Of a DNA stretch of 64,000 bases, positions 24,258 to 32,445 are shown in pieces. This DNA is from Actinoplanes sp. L3-i22 (lineage in GTDB: Bacteria > Actinomycetota > Actinomycetes > Mycobacteriales > Micromonosporaceae). How positions within the stretch are numbered: position 1 is the first letter of the stretch; the number at the start of each line of letters is the position of its first letter. The notes beneath the pieces were generated by a model. That model saw only the letters and a program-made list of their open reading frames with translations, ran no database searches and was not told the origin of the DNA. Location of the stretch: contig NZ_AP024745.1 of the NCBI RefSeq assembly GCF_019704555.1, forward strand, positions 3,666,501 to 3,730,500, read 5' to 3'. The translations under genes were made by a program, and so were the position numbers.

Positions 24258-25034
24258 GTGCCCCGGCTTGATCGCATCGCGCTCATCTCTGACGTCCACG
24301 GGAATCTGACCGCTCTGGAGGCCGTGCTCCGCGACATCGAGGACCGGGGGATCGAGCGGATCTACAACCTCGGCGACTTCGTCGGGAAGGGGCCGCGCGG
24401 CCGGGAGGTGATCGACCGCTGCCGGGAGCGGTGTCCGGTCAACATCCTCGGGAACTGGGACGACTTCCTGCCCGACCCGGCGCGGACCTACGACAACGAG
24501 GCGATGCGCTGGTGGCTGGCGCAGCTCGGCCCGGGCCAGGGCGACTGGCTGCGCGCCCTGCCGTTCTGCCACGACCTGCTGATGAGCGGCCGCCGGATCC
24601 GGCTCTTCCACGCCTCGGCGACGAGCGTGCACCACCGGGTCAGCTTCGACCACGACGGGGAGCAGTTCGCCGGCATGTTCGCCAACACCGCGGCGACCGG
24701 GGACCGGAATCCGGCGCCCACGGTCGTCGGCTACGGCGACACGCACGATCCGTTCTACGAGGTGGGGCCGGGTGGCCGGACGCTGTTCAACACCGGCAGC
24801 GTGGGCAACTCGATGGACGACCCGACCCCGGTCTACGCGATTCTCGAAGGGGTTCTCGACTCCCCGGAGCCGGCGTCGTTCGGCGTTCAGTTCGTCCGCG
24901 TGCCGTGCGACCTGGAGGCGGAGCTGGCCGAGGCGGCCCGGCTGGGCATGCCCGAGCTGGACGGCTACGTCTCCGAGCTGCGGCACGGCATCTATCGCGC
25001 CCGGAGCACGCCGGTCTATCACCGCAAGGGCTGA
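24258..25034 (+). CDS. Metallophosphoesterase
   Basis: 258 residues from GTG 24258 (reads as MPRLDRIALISDVHGNLTAL). Calcineurin-like metal-binding motifs follow in order: DVHGN, GDFVGKGP, GNWDD, then GYGDTHDPF and NTGSVGNSMDDP. The GxTH variant replaces the usual GHTH. The longer frame upstream has an arginine/proline-rich, unlikely N-terminus. It may act on cyclic nucleotides, phosphodiesters or phosphoproteins; substrate unknown. Confidence 0.85.
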   Translation: MPRLDRIALISDVHGNLTALEAVLRDIEDRGIERIYNLGDFVGKGPRGREVIDRCRERCPVNILGNWDDFLPDPARTYDNEAMRWWLAQLGPGQGDWLRALPFCHDLLMSGRRIRLFHASATSVHHRVSFDHDGEQFAGMFANTAATGDRNPAPTVVGYGDTHDPFYEVGPGGRTLFNTGSVGNSMDDPTPVYAILEGVLDSPEPASFGVQFVRVPCDLEAELAEAARLGMPELDGYVSELRHGIYRARSTPVYHRKG

Positions 25035-25064
25035 ACTCCGGCCGGTCCCGTACGTTGTCCCCCG

Positions 25065-25853
25065 ATGATGGACACTTCGGAGCGAGAACCGAGCCGCCTG
25101 CTCAGTCACGGCGGCCGGACCGCGCGGGCCGTGCTGCTGCTGCACGGATACACGCACGACCCGTCGCAGTTCGCCGGGCTCGGGGCGGAGCTGTTCGCGC
25201 GCGGTTACAACGTTTTCATCCCCAGGGCGCCGGGGCACGGTCTGCCCGATGCGCACGCTCACCGGTCGGTCACCCGAAGACAATTGACGACGTACGGCGA
25301 AGAAGCTCTTGATCTGGTGAAAACGCTCGGCGACGAGGTGGGCATCGCCGGCATCTCCGGTGGCGCGGTGCTCGCGGCCCGGCTGGCGACGCGCCGGGAC
25401 AGCGAGGTCCGGCGGCTGTTGCTGCTGGCCCCGTTCTTCCGCCCGAGCCCGGCGCAGGCACCCGCCGCCCTGATCGACGCCATGACCGTCCTGTACGGCC
25501 GCGGCCTGCTCCCGGACCGGATCACCACCCGCGGCTATTCGCTGCGCGCGGTCGCCCAGTACCTGGCGCTCGCCCGCACGATCCGCCCCCGCAACGCCCG
25601 CCTCGACACCCTGGCGATGGTCCTCAGCCGGGGTGACACCGTCGTCGACCCCCGCCGCGCGATCGCGGTGGCGACCCGTCTGGCCGGCTCGAGTGGCATT
25701 CCGCTGACCCTGGAGAGCATCGAGGGAGCCGGGCACGACGTGCTGAAGGTCCCCGGTTCCGAGAAGCTCTACGCGGACCTCTACGAGGGTCGCCCCGGGC
25801 ATGGACCAGGGCCGCACACGGGGGCGACCACCCCCTCCGCGACGGCAGAGTGA
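25065..25853 (+). CDS. Alpha/beta hydrolase (lysophospholipase/monoglyceride lipase-like)
   Basis: 262 residues. VLLLHGYTHDPSQFAGLGAE, the oxyanion/HG motif, is followed by GISGGAVLAARLA (GxSxG nucleophile), the acid region VLSRGDTVVDPRRA, and GAGHDVLK for the catalytic histidine. No signal peptide. The last 20 residues are a Gly/Pro/His tail. Two ATG codons (25065, 25068) are possible starts. Substrate unknown. Confidence 0.85.
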   Translation: MMDTSEREPSRLLSHGGRTARAVLLLHGYTHDPSQFAGLGAELFARGYNVFIPRAPGHGLPDAHAHRSVTRRQLTTYGEEALDLVKTLGDEVGIAGISGGAVLAARLATRRDSEVRRLLLLAPFFRPSPAQAPAALIDAMTVLYGRGLLPDRITTRGYSLRAVAQYLALARTIRPRNARLDTLAMVLSRGDTVVDPRRAIAVATRLAGSSGIPLTLESIEGAGHDVLKVPGSEKLYADLYEGRPGHGPGPHTGATTPSATAE

Positions 25854-25856
25854 TCC

Positions 25857-25879
25857 GTGGATGCCGACCGGGCATCCAC
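25857..25879. promoter_or_regulatory. Inverted repeat upstream of the VOC gene
   Basis: GTGGATGCC (25857-25865) and GGCATCCAC (25871-25879) are perfect inverted repeats with a 5-base spacer, 4 bases after the hydrolase stop and 18 bases before the VOC start. It could be an operator or a transcription attenuator. Confidence 0.45.
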
Positions 25880-25897
25880 ACAGCGGAGGAGCTGACG

Positions 25898-26509
25898 ATG
25901 GTGGACTTCCAGGTCGAGATCATGGTCCTGCCGGTTGCGGACGTGGACCGGGCCAAGGCCTTCTACGCGGGCCTCGGGTGGCGCGAGGACGTGGACTACG
26001 CGGGCCCCGACGACTTCCGGGTGGTGCACTTCACCCCGCCCGGATCGGCCGCGTCGATCATCATCGGCAGCGGGGTCACCGACGCCGTCCCGGGCTCCGA
26101 GCGCGGCGTGCACCTGGTGGTCGGCGACATCGAGGCGGCCCGCGCCGACCTGGTCGCCCGGGGCGCCGAGCCGAGCGAGATCTTCCACGACGCGGGTGGC
26201 GTGTTCCACCACGCCGGCACGGCCGCCCGGGTCGCCGGCCCGCACCCGGACCGCCAGTCGTACGGCTCGTTCCTGACCTTCAGCGACCCGGACGGCAACG
26301 TCTTCACGCTGCAGGAGGTCACCCGGCGCCGCCCGGGCCGGATCGATCACGTCGTCTACGGCTCGGCCGCCGAGCTGGAGGCGGCCCTGCGGGACGCGGC
26401 GATCGCGCACGGCAAGCACGAGGCCGAGGTGCTCGACGGCAAGTACGACGAGAACTGGCCGGCCTGGTACGCCCAGTTCATGGCCCGGGCCGCCGGCCTG
26501 GAGTCCTGA
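25898..26509 (+). CDS. VOC-superfamily (glyoxalase-like) protein
   Basis: 203 residues. MVDFQVEIMVLPVADVDRAK, then AFYAGLGWREDVDY, is the N-terminal half of a VOC unit; LTFSDPDGNVFTLQEVT closes the second. A C-terminal extension of about 55 residues with HGKHEAEVLDGKYDENWP, then AWYAQFMARAAG, is found in a subgroup of actinobacterial VOC proteins. Start ATG 25898 follows GCGGAGGA. Substrate unknown. Confidence 0.82.
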   Translation: MVDFQVEIMVLPVADVDRAKAFYAGLGWREDVDYAGPDDFRVVHFTPPGSAASIIIGSGVTDAVPGSERGVHLVVGDIEAARADLVARGAEPSEIFHDAGGVFHHAGTAARVAGPHPDRQSYGSFLTFSDPDGNVFTLQEVTRRRPGRIDHVVYGSAAELEAALRDAAIAHGKHEAEVLDGKYDENWPAWYAQFMARAAGLES

Positions 26510-26524
26510 GCAACCCGCCACGAG

Positions 26525-26556
26525 AGCCGGCCCGGAACGCCCCGGGCCGGCTTTTC
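26525..26556 (+). terminator. Rho-independent terminator of the VOC gene
   Basis: 11-bp perfect stem, AGCCGGCCCGG with CCGGGCCGGCT, 6-base loop, then TTTT. It begins 15 bases after the VOC stop. Confidence 0.85.
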
Positions 26557-26590
26557 CGTGCTCAGCTCGGCCCATTTCCGTGGCGCCGGT

Positions 26591-27292
26591 TCAGCTCGGC
26601 CCGCTTCCGCGGCGTCGGCTCAGCTCGGCCCACTTCCGCGCCTCGGCGATCCGGTCCGCGCCGGCCGACAGTGCCGCCGCGAGCGCGTCCGCGCCCAGCG
26701 GCAACCGGCGCGGCGGGTCGTCGGCCGCCACCACCCGCACGATCGCCTCGGCCGCCCGCACCGGCTCGCACTCACCCAGCTCCACGAGGATCACCCGGAT
26801 GCCGAGCGGCGCGACCCGCACCTCCAGGAAGCCCTCCGCCGCGATCCCGCCGGTCCGCCGGTCACCGGCGGAGACCTGCACGAACGTGCCGGCCCGCAGG
26901 ACCGGCAGCGCGGCCTCGGTGACGTGCACAACGCCGAACAGGTCCGCCTCGATCTCGGCCCGCAGGCCGTCCGCATCCCCGGCCCGCAGGCTGTCCGCGT
27001 CCTCGGCCCGGAGTCGGTCCGCGTCCTCGGCCGGCGCGCCGGTGACCACCACGTCCAGGCGCCCGAACGCGTCGACCGTGTCCCGGACCGCCCGTCGCGC
27101 CGCGGCGGGGTTGGTGACGTCCAGCGCGACCGCCTCGACCCGCCCCGGAAACGCCGCGACCAGGTCTTTCAGCTCGTCCGGCCGGCGCGCGGCGGCCATC
27201 ACCCGGGCGCCGGACTCGGCGGCCGCCACCACGACGGCCCGGCCGGGTGCCCGGTCACTCCCGGTCACCAGCCAGACCTTCGGCTCACTCAT
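26591..27292 (-). CDS. Short-chain dehydrogenase-like protein lacking the catalytic Tyr-Lys segment
   Basis: 233 residues. The Rossmann start KVWLVTGSDRAPGRAVVVAA and LDVTNPAAARRAVRDTVDAF, GRLDVVVTG, then FGVVHVTEAALP identify an SDR. In relatives the catalytic YxxxK segment stands between the serine motif and VAPLGIRVTLVEPG. Here FVQVSAGDRRTGGIAAEGFL joins straight to EVRVAPLGIRVILVELGE, so Tyr and Lys are missing. The NNAG motif is also replaced by TGAPAED followed by three 8-residue repeats. It is probably not an active dehydrogenase. Confidence 0.7.
   Translation of the reverse strand: MSEPKVWLVTGSDRAPGRAVVVAAAESGARVMAAARRPDELKDLVAAFPGRVEAVALDVTNPAAARRAVRDTVDAFGRLDVVVTGAPAEDADRLRAEDADSLRAGDADGLRAEIEADLFGVVHVTEAALPVLRAGTFVQVSAGDRRTGGIAAEGFLEVRVAPLGIRVILVELGECEPVRAAEAIVRVVAADDPPRRLPLGADALAAALSAGADRIAEARKWAELSRRRGSGPS
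26955..27026. repeat. Three tandem 24-bp repeats inside the SDR-like gene
   Basis: Three units (26955-26978, 26979-27002, 27003-27026) each encode an 8-residue unit of the form DADxLRAx. They sit where SDRs have the NNAG loop, and differ at a few positions each. Confidence 0.8.
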
Positions 27293-27501
27293 GCTGTCTC
27301 CCCTTCCCGGCGGTGGTCCCACCGGCCCACTGTCGCCCGCGGCCCCCGGGTGCGGGACCAGGGTCCGGCCCTGGCCCGGGGGACACCAGGGTTCGCGACC
27401 AGTGCGCCGCCCTGGGGCGCCGGGCGCCCCGGACGGAGCAGGTTGAACGGACTACCCGCTGCACTCCCTGCGCGCAGCGGTCGCCTGAGAGGGGTTCCAT
27501 C
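27293..27501. other. Intergenic region with degenerate GC-rich repeat
   Basis: The stretch between the SDR-like gene and a small GTG-started frame contains two related blocks of about 38 bases with a shared GACCAG core (near 27356 and 27397) and several GGGCGC/CCCGGG-type hairpin arms. No coding signal was seen. Confidence 0.4.
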
Positions 27502-27735
27502 GTGATCACCGCCCGGATCGCGCCGTTCGCCGTAGCCGCGGCGTTCGGCCTCGCCTTCGCCTCGGCCTGCGACGACGAGATGTCCGTCGCCGACGCCGTG
27601 GTCGCCGCGGCCGCCGGCCCGGACCGCCCCGCGCCGCCGCCCCCCATCCGCCAATGGGTGGAGTCGTCCCATCGGAGGGAATCCCTTCAGCCCGGAGAAG
27701 ATCAAATTCTTTCTTGCCTCGGCTGCGGCCAATAA
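27502..27735 (+). CDS. Possible small exported protein (low confidence)
   Basis: 77 residues from GTG 27502, with GAGAGGGG upstream as a ribosome site. The N-terminus ITARIAPFAVAAAFGLAFAS followed by ACDDEM could be a signal peptide with a weak lipobox. The middle is Ala/Pro-rich. The last 10 codons run into the intergenic repeat, so the true end may have been replaced by the repeat. No family is recognised; it may not be a real gene. Confidence 0.35.
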   Translation: MITARIAPFAVAAAFGLAFASACDDEMSVADAVVAAAAGPDRPAPPPPIRQWVESSHRRESLQPGEDQILSCLGCGQ

Positions 27736-27850
27736 CTGATCGTCGCTCCCGCGGGGACCCTTCCGGTCCTCGCAGGGCGCGGGGCGCCCAAAAACGCGAG
27801 GCCCTACAGGGCGACGTCCGCGGGTGGCTGCGGTTTCAAAGGACCCACGC
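27722..27850 (-). repeat. Structured intergenic repeat, copy B (inverted relative to copy A)
   Basis: About 129 bp, reverse complement of 13089-13216 with a few substitutions and short indels. The central GGGCGC-ccc-GCGCCC hairpin and the CCCGCGG/CCGCGGG arms are kept. It lies between the small exported-protein frame and the FMN-fold gene. Confidence 0.75.
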
Positions 27851-27916
27851 GATCCGATCCGTGGTCCCGGCCCAGCCGCGTCTTCCGCCCCCTCGGGGCC
27901 GGGTTCAGTGTTGTGA

Positions 27917-27966
27917 TGAAGTTCGCTCGATTGGCAAATATTGATTATAGTGGCCTATAAACTTCA
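27917..27966. promoter_or_regulatory. AT-rich promoter region of the FMN-fold gene
   Basis: An unusually AT-rich stretch just before ATG 27969. It holds TATAG-tggc-CTATA and an outer inverted pair TGAAGTT (27917-27923) and AACTTCA (27960-27966). A promoter and possible operator are likely; exact -35/-10 boxes were not assigned. Confidence 0.4.
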
Positions 27967-27968
27967 CC

Positions 27969-28943
27969 ATGTCGAACGTTGTTGAATGGAACGATGCCGC
28001 GCAGGACGCCTTCGCGGGGGACCTCGTCACGATCTTCGCGTACACCACCCCGGCCGGCGGCGCGATCGCGATCCCGGTCTCCCCGACCGGCGGAGTGCAC
28101 CGCCCGGCCGGCGAGCTCTCGGTGACCACGTCCCTGGCGTTCAACCGCAAACTGCGCCACCTGCTGCGCGACCCCCGGGTGGCGATGGCGTACCACACCC
28201 GCGACCACGGCTTCGCCACCGGCGACGACTTCGTGCTGGCCCAGGGCCTGGCCACGGTCCCGCTGGAGCCGTCCCCGGCCCGGCTCGCCGCGATCCAGCC
28301 GGACATGGACCGCTTCCTCGGCCCCGCCCCGACCGGCCCGATCTGGGACTGGCTGCTCCGGGAGTACCACCAGCAGCGCGTCGTCATCGACATCGCGGTC
28401 CGCCGGGTCGCGTCCTGGCCGGCCCTGGACGGCAGCGGCGCCCGCCAGGTCACCGGCGAGCCCTGGCCGGCGGCGAGCCCGGCCGCGCAGCAGCCGCCGG
28501 CCCGGGGCACCGCGCCCCGGGTCGACACCGCCAGGTTCCACAAGCAGATCCACCAGCTCCCGCACCAGCTGGTCGCGTTCCGCGGCGCGGACGGTTTCCC
28601 GGTGGTCGTGCCGGTCCGGGTCACCGCCCGGGACGAGCGCGGCCTGCACCTGGAGGCGCCGGCCGGCCTGCTCCCGGAGGGCGGCCGCCGAGCCGGTCTC
28701 GCCGCGCACTCGTTCGGCCCACAGGCGATCGGCCTGGCCACCCGCTGGGCCACCGGCTGGCTGGAGGTCACCGGCGGCGCCGCGGTCTACGCCCCGCACA
28801 CCGCGGCCGGCTTCGTCGCCCCGCCGGTCAAGACCGTCCAGACGTTCGTCAACGGCGTGATGGCCAAGCAGGGCATCCGCAAGGCCCGCCGGGACGGCAC
28901 GCTCACCGAGCTGGCCGCGCTGAAGGCCGCGCCGGTGGAATGA
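27969..28943 (+). CDS. Pyridoxamine-phosphate-oxidase-like split-barrel flavin-binding protein
   Basis: 324 residues. The N-terminal half contains a split-barrel pattern (AFAGDLVTIFAYTTPAGGAI, LSVTTSLAFNRKLRHLLRDP, RVAMAYHTRDHGFATGDDFV, LAQGLATVPLEPS) found in FMN- or F420-binding PNPOx-like proteins. A second, weaker half from about residue 185 (RFHKQIHQLPHQLVAFRGAD, PVVVPVRVTARDERGLHLEA) looks like a duplicated barrel. Substrate is unknown. A TetR gene follows 30 bases downstream. Confidence 0.7.
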   Translation: MSNVVEWNDAAQDAFAGDLVTIFAYTTPAGGAIAIPVSPTGGVHRPAGELSVTTSLAFNRKLRHLLRDPRVAMAYHTRDHGFATGDDFVLAQGLATVPLEPSPARLAAIQPDMDRFLGPAPTGPIWDWLLREYHQQRVVIDIAVRRVASWPALDGSGARQVTGEPWPAASPAAQQPPARGTAPRVDTARFHKQIHQLPHQLVAFRGADGFPVVVPVRVTARDERGLHLEAPAGLLPEGGRRAGLAAHSFGPQAIGLATRWATGWLEVTGGAAVYAPHTAAGFVAPPVKTVQTFVNGVMAKQGIRKARRDGTLTELAALKAAPVE

Positions 28944-28973
28944 GGGAAGCCGCCGGTACGACCGCTACGATCC

Positions 28974-29597
28974 GTGATCGTGGCAGCGAACCGGTACAAC
29001 TCGCCGCGGCGAGCCGACGCCGCGGCCGCGACCCGTGCCGAGATCCTGGCCGCCGCCCGCGAGCTGTTCGTGCGGGACGGCTACGCGGAGACCACGGTTC
29101 CGAAGATCGCCCGGGCCGCCGGCGTCGCGGTGCCGACCGTCTACACCAGCGCCGGCGGTAAGGCGGACATCCTGGCCGCGCTGCTGATGCCGATCATGGA
29201 GGATCCGGCGGCGACGGAGACCGCGTCGGCGGTCCGGGCGACCTCCGACGGCGCCGAGATCATCCGCCTGATCGGGTACGGAACGTGGCAGAACCACGCC
29301 CGGCACTGGGACACCGTCGTCGAGCTGTTCCCGCAGGCCCGCGCCGAGCCGGCCGCCGCCGCCGTGCACGACCGGATCCTGCGGGGCTATCAGCAGGCGG
29401 TCGGCGTGATCGCCGACCGCCTGGCCGAGTCCGGCACCCTGCGTGCCGGCCTGAGCCGGGACGACGCGCACGACATCCTGTGGTTCTACTTCGGCGCGGG
29501 CGCCTGGCCGGCCCTGGTCCGGGACCGCGGCTGGTCCCTGGAGCGCACCCGCGACTGGCTGATCGAGGCGGCGTCCAGGGACCTGCTCAGCGGCTGA
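28974..29597 (+). CDS. TetR-family regulator
   Basis: 207 residues from GTG 28974. DNA-binding domain: ATRAEILAAARELFVRDGYA, then VPKIARAAGVAVPTVYTSAG followed by GKADILAAL. The C-terminal part is helical without recognisable specificity. It follows the FMN-fold gene by 30 bases in the same direction and probably shares its transcript, so that gene is a likely target. Confidence 0.85.
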   Translation: MIVAANRYNSPRRADAAAATRAEILAAARELFVRDGYAETTVPKIARAAGVAVPTVYTSAGGKADILAALLMPIMEDPAATETASAVRATSDGAEIIRLIGYGTWQNHARHWDTVVELFPQARAEPAAAAVHDRILRGYQQAVGVIADRLAESGTLRAGLSRDDAHDILWFYFGAGAWPALVRDRGWSLERTRDWLIEAASRDLLSG

Positions 29598-29607
29598 CCC
29601 CGCCGGC

Positions 29608-30669
29608 TCAGGTGTTGGCGTTCCGAGCGGCCACCCGCCAGCGGTCCACCTCCTGGCCCGCGGACACCACGACCAGCTCGTCGGCGAGGTTCACGGTCGT
29701 ACACACGTGGTTGGGCACCACCCGCAGGACCTCGCCGAGCCCCGGCACCGCGGCCCCCTCGGGCACAACGACCGTGGCGTGGTGCTCGGACAGCGCGACG
29801 ATCCGCGCCTCCGGCTGATCGATCAGCCGCCCGAACCCGGTCGCCCACGCCTGCTGGTCGGCCCCGAGCACCTTGCTCCCGGCGTCCACGATGATCCGGT
29901 TCCCGGACCGGCTGACCACCGTCGCCGTGACGGTCAGCGCCACGTCCGCCCACCCGCACGTGCCCAGCTCGACCTGCTGCGCGTCGCCGAACAGGTAGAC
30001 CCCGGGCCGCATCTCGGTCACCACGCCCGGGCCGGTCAGCGCGGCGGTCGGGGTGGAGCCGCCGCTGCGGACGCCGGCGTCCAGGCCCGCCGCGGTCACC
30101 GCGGCCGCGGCCTCGGTCAGCGCGGACTCCTCTTCACCCGCGACCGGCCGCTGACGACCGGGACCGTAGGCGTGACCGGGGAACGTGAAGACCCCCCGTA
30201 CGCGCAAGCCTGCTTTTTCTGCCTTTGCGGCAAGATCACCGGCCGCTGCCGGCGCCACGCCGCTGCGATGATGCCCGCTGTCCACCTCGACCAGCACCTC
30301 CAGGCCGGGCACCGCCGCGCCCAGCGCCGCGGCGCTCTCCGCCGAGTCGATCCCGACCCGCAGCGCCACCCGCGACGCGAGCTCCCGCAGCCGGGCGGCC
30401 CGCTGCGGCGAGGGCCAGACCGGATACGCGATGAACAGGTCGTCGAGCCCGGCCGCGGCGAAGACCTCGGCCTCGGCCACGGTGGCCACGGTCAGCCCGG
30501 CCGCGCCGAGCTCGACCTGCCGCCGGGCGATCTCCACGCACTTGTGCGTCTTGGCGTGCGGCCGCAGCGCGAACCCGCGGGCGGCGGCGCTCGACGCCAT
30601 CGCCCGCAGATTCCGGTCGAGCACGCCCCCGTCCACGATCACGCTCGGGGTGGGCAGATCGACAACCAC
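29608..30669 (-). CDS. D-threonine aldolase / D-serine dehydratase-like PLP enzyme
   Basis: 353 residues. DLPTPSVIVDGGVLDRNLRA opens the alanine-racemase-like barrel; RPHAKTHKCVEIARRQVELG carries the lysine (in HAKTHK) that binds PLP. The C-terminal VVPNHVCTTVNLADELVVVS contains the His and Cys that bind metal in D-threonine aldolase and D-serine dehydratase. It may cleave D-beta-hydroxy amino acids. Substrate cannot be decided. The gene sits alone between the TetR and ABC-F genes. Confidence 0.85.
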   Translation of the reverse strand: MVVDLPTPSVIVDGGVLDRNLRAMASSAAARGFALRPHAKTHKCVEIARRQVELGAAGLTVATVAEAEVFAAAGLDDLFIAYPVWPSPQRAARLRELASRVALRVGIDSAESAAALGAAVPGLEVLVEVDSGHHRSGVAPAAAGDLAAKAEKAGLRVRGVFTFPGHAYGPGRQRPVAGEEESALTEAAAAVTAAGLDAGVRSGGSTPTAALTGPGVVTEMRPGVYLFGDAQQVELGTCGWADVALTVTATVVSRSGNRIIVDAGSKVLGADQQAWATGFGRLIDQPEARIVALSEHHATVVVPEGAAVPGLGEVLRVVPNHVCTTVNLADELVVVSAGQEVDRWRVAARNANT

Positions 30670-30703
30670 GACAACCTCCTGAGGTACGACTCGCCAGTAA
30701 AGA

Positions 30704-32305
30704 TCACTCGGTCAGTTGCCCGTCGGCCAGGTGCAGCCGGCGCGTGATCCCGATCTCCGCCAGGAACCGCGCATCGTGGCTGACCACGACGAACGCTCCC
30801 CGATAGGCCCCGAGCGCCGCCTCCAGCTGCCCCACGCTGTCCAGGTCGAGGTTGTTGGTCGGCTCGTCGAGCAGCAACAACTGCGGCGCCGGCGCGCCGA
30901 ACAGCACGCATGCCAGGGTCGCCCGCAACCGCTCGCCGCCGCTGAGCACCCCGACCGGCAGATGCGCCCGCGCGCCCCGGAACAGGAACCGTGCCAGCAG
31001 GTTCATCCGCTCGGCGTCCGGCAGGTCGGGCGCCCACGCGGCCAGGTTCCCGGCGACGGTCCGGGCCGGGTCGAGCAGGTCGAGCCGCTGCGACAGGTAG
31101 GCCACCCGCCCGTCGGCGCGCGTCGCCACCCCGGCGTCCGGCTCCCGATCCCCGCTGATCAGGCGCATCAGCGTGGACTTCCCGGCGCCGTTCGGGCCGG
31201 TCAGCGCGATCCGCTCGGGCCCGCGAACATCAAGATCAACATCATTCAGGACCCGATTGCTTCCGTACGAAATCCGCAGCTTCTCCCCGTGAAAAACCGT
31301 GCGCCCAGCCGGAACCGCGGTCCCCGGCAACTCGATGGCGATCCGGTCGTCCTGCCGGGCGGCCCGCGACGCCTGGTCGAGCCGCGTCCGGGCGTCCCCG
31401 ACCCGGTTCGCGTGCACCTCGTTCGAGCGCGCCGCGGACACCTGCGCGTCCCGCTTGAGCCCACCGGCCACGATCCGGGCCAGCCCGGCGTCCGCGAGAT
31501 TCCGCGACGCGTTCGAGGCCCGGCGCGCCGCCCGCTCCCGGGCCTGCTGCATCTCCCGCTTCTGCCGCTTGAGATCCTGCTCGGCGTTGCGGACCTGGCG
31601 CTCGGCGACGTCCCGCGCCTGGCTCCGCGCCTCGTCGAACGCGCTGAAGTTCCCGCCGTACCATCGGATCTCGCCGTGCTCCAGCGCCGCGATCCGATCC
31701 ATCTCGTCGAGCAGCGCCCGGTCGTGGCTGACCACCAGCAGGCATCCGGTCCAGCTCCGCAGCACGTCGGTCAGCCGCTCGCGGGCCGCCCCGTCGAGGT
31801 TGTTGGTCGGCTCGTCGAGCAGCAGCACGTCCGGCCGTTTGAGCAGCTGGGCGGCGAGTCCGAGGGAGACCACCTGGCCGCCGCTGAGCGTGCCGAGCGG
31901 CCGATCCAGCCCGATCCCGCCGAGCCCGAGCCGCTCCAGCTCGGCGCGGGTCCGCTCCTCCACGTCCCAGTCGTTGCCGACCGCGGCGAAATGCTCCTCG
32001 GCGGCATCCCCGGACTCGATGGCATGCAGCGCGGCGATGACCGCCCCGACCCCGAGCACCTCGCCGACCGTCTGCCCGGCCAGAAACGGCAGATGCTGCG
32101 GCAGATACCCGAGCACCCCGTCGACGACGACGCTGCCCCCGCCCGGCCGCAACTCCCCGGTGATCAGCCGCAGCAGCGTGCTCTTCCCGGCCCCGTTCGC
32201 GGCGACCAGCCCAGCGCGCCCATCGGGCACGGACACCGACAGATCATCGAAAACCGGAGTGTCATCCGGCCAGGAAAACGACAGATTGGTGCAAATGAGA
32301 GACAT
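30704..32305 (-). CDS. ABC-F family ATPase (antibiotic-resistance/translation-factor type)
   Basis: 533 residues, two ABC cassettes in one chain and no membrane segments. Cassette 1: Walker A AANGAGKSTLL, signature LSGGQ, Walker B VLLLDEPTNNLD. Cassette 2: GPNGAGKSTLM, LSGGE, LLLLDEPTNNLDLD. Between them an Arg/Ala/Gln-rich coiled linker (about residues 215-300) would reach the ribosome. ABC-F proteins of this kind dislodge drugs from ribosomes or act as translation factors. The first Walker A has Ala-Ala where most have Gly-x-Asn. Start at MSLICTNL behind a weak AAGG site. Confidence 0.85.
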   Translation of the reverse strand: MSLICTNLSFSWPDDTPVFDDLSVSVPDGRAGLVAANGAGKSTLLRLITGELRPGGGSVVVDGVLGYLPQHLPFLAGQTVGEVLGVGAVIAALHAIESGDAAEEHFAAVGNDWDVEERTRAELERLGLGGIGLDRPLGTLSGGQVVSLGLAAQLLKRPDVLLLDEPTNNLDGAARERLTDVLRSWTGCLLVVSHDRALLDEMDRIAALEHGEIRWYGGNFSAFDEARSQARDVAERQVRNAEQDLKRQKREMQQARERAARRASNASRNLADAGLARIVAGGLKRDAQVSAARSNEVHANRVGDARTRLDQASRAARQDDRIAIELPGTAVPAGRTVFHGEKLRISYGSNRVLNDVDLDVRGPERIALTGPNGAGKSTLMRLISGDREPDAGVATRADGRVAYLSQRLDLLDPARTVAGNLAAWAPDLPDAERMNLLARFLFRGARAHLPVGVLSGGERLRATLACVLFGAPAPQLLLLDEPTNNLDLDSVGQLEAALGAYRGAFVVVSHDARFLAEIGITRRLHLADGQLTE

Positions 32306-32331
32306 CAAAAGGCCTTAGAGGTACGAAGGTG

Positions 32332-32345
32332 TCCCTGATCAGGGA
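32332..32345. promoter_or_regulatory. Palindrome in the ABC-F leader
   Basis: TCCCTGATCAGGGA is a perfect 14-bp palindrome about 27 bases upstream of the ABC-F start, between the leader ORF and the gene. It may be part of an attenuator hairpin or an operator. Confidence 0.45.
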
Positions 32346-32400
32346 ATGACGACAGAGACCACGCGGACGGCGCCATCACACGCGCACGTCGGTGGCCGCA

Positions 32401-32445
32401 TCAGGGCCGTAACCCCGAAACGTCGTCGTCCATAGACACCGGCAC
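32401..32445 (-). CDS. Candidate leader peptide of the ABC-F gene
   Basis: A 14-codon frame MPVSMDDDVSGLRP starts at GTG 32445, with GGAGGA (read on the minus strand, 32452-32457) six bases upstream; an internal ATG at 32433 would give a 10-residue peptide. Its stop is 95 bases upstream of the ABC-F start. Short leader peptides that stall ribosomes in the presence of drug and release an attenuator are known for several resistance ABC-F genes. Here the role is inferred from position and the ribosome site. Confidence 0.45.
   Translation of the reverse strand: MPVSMDDDVSGLRP

Noticed and set aside
26558..27505. Plus-strand frames across the SDR-like gene
   Set aside because: Antisense of the SDR-like gene. 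The SDR fold motifs are on the minus strand.
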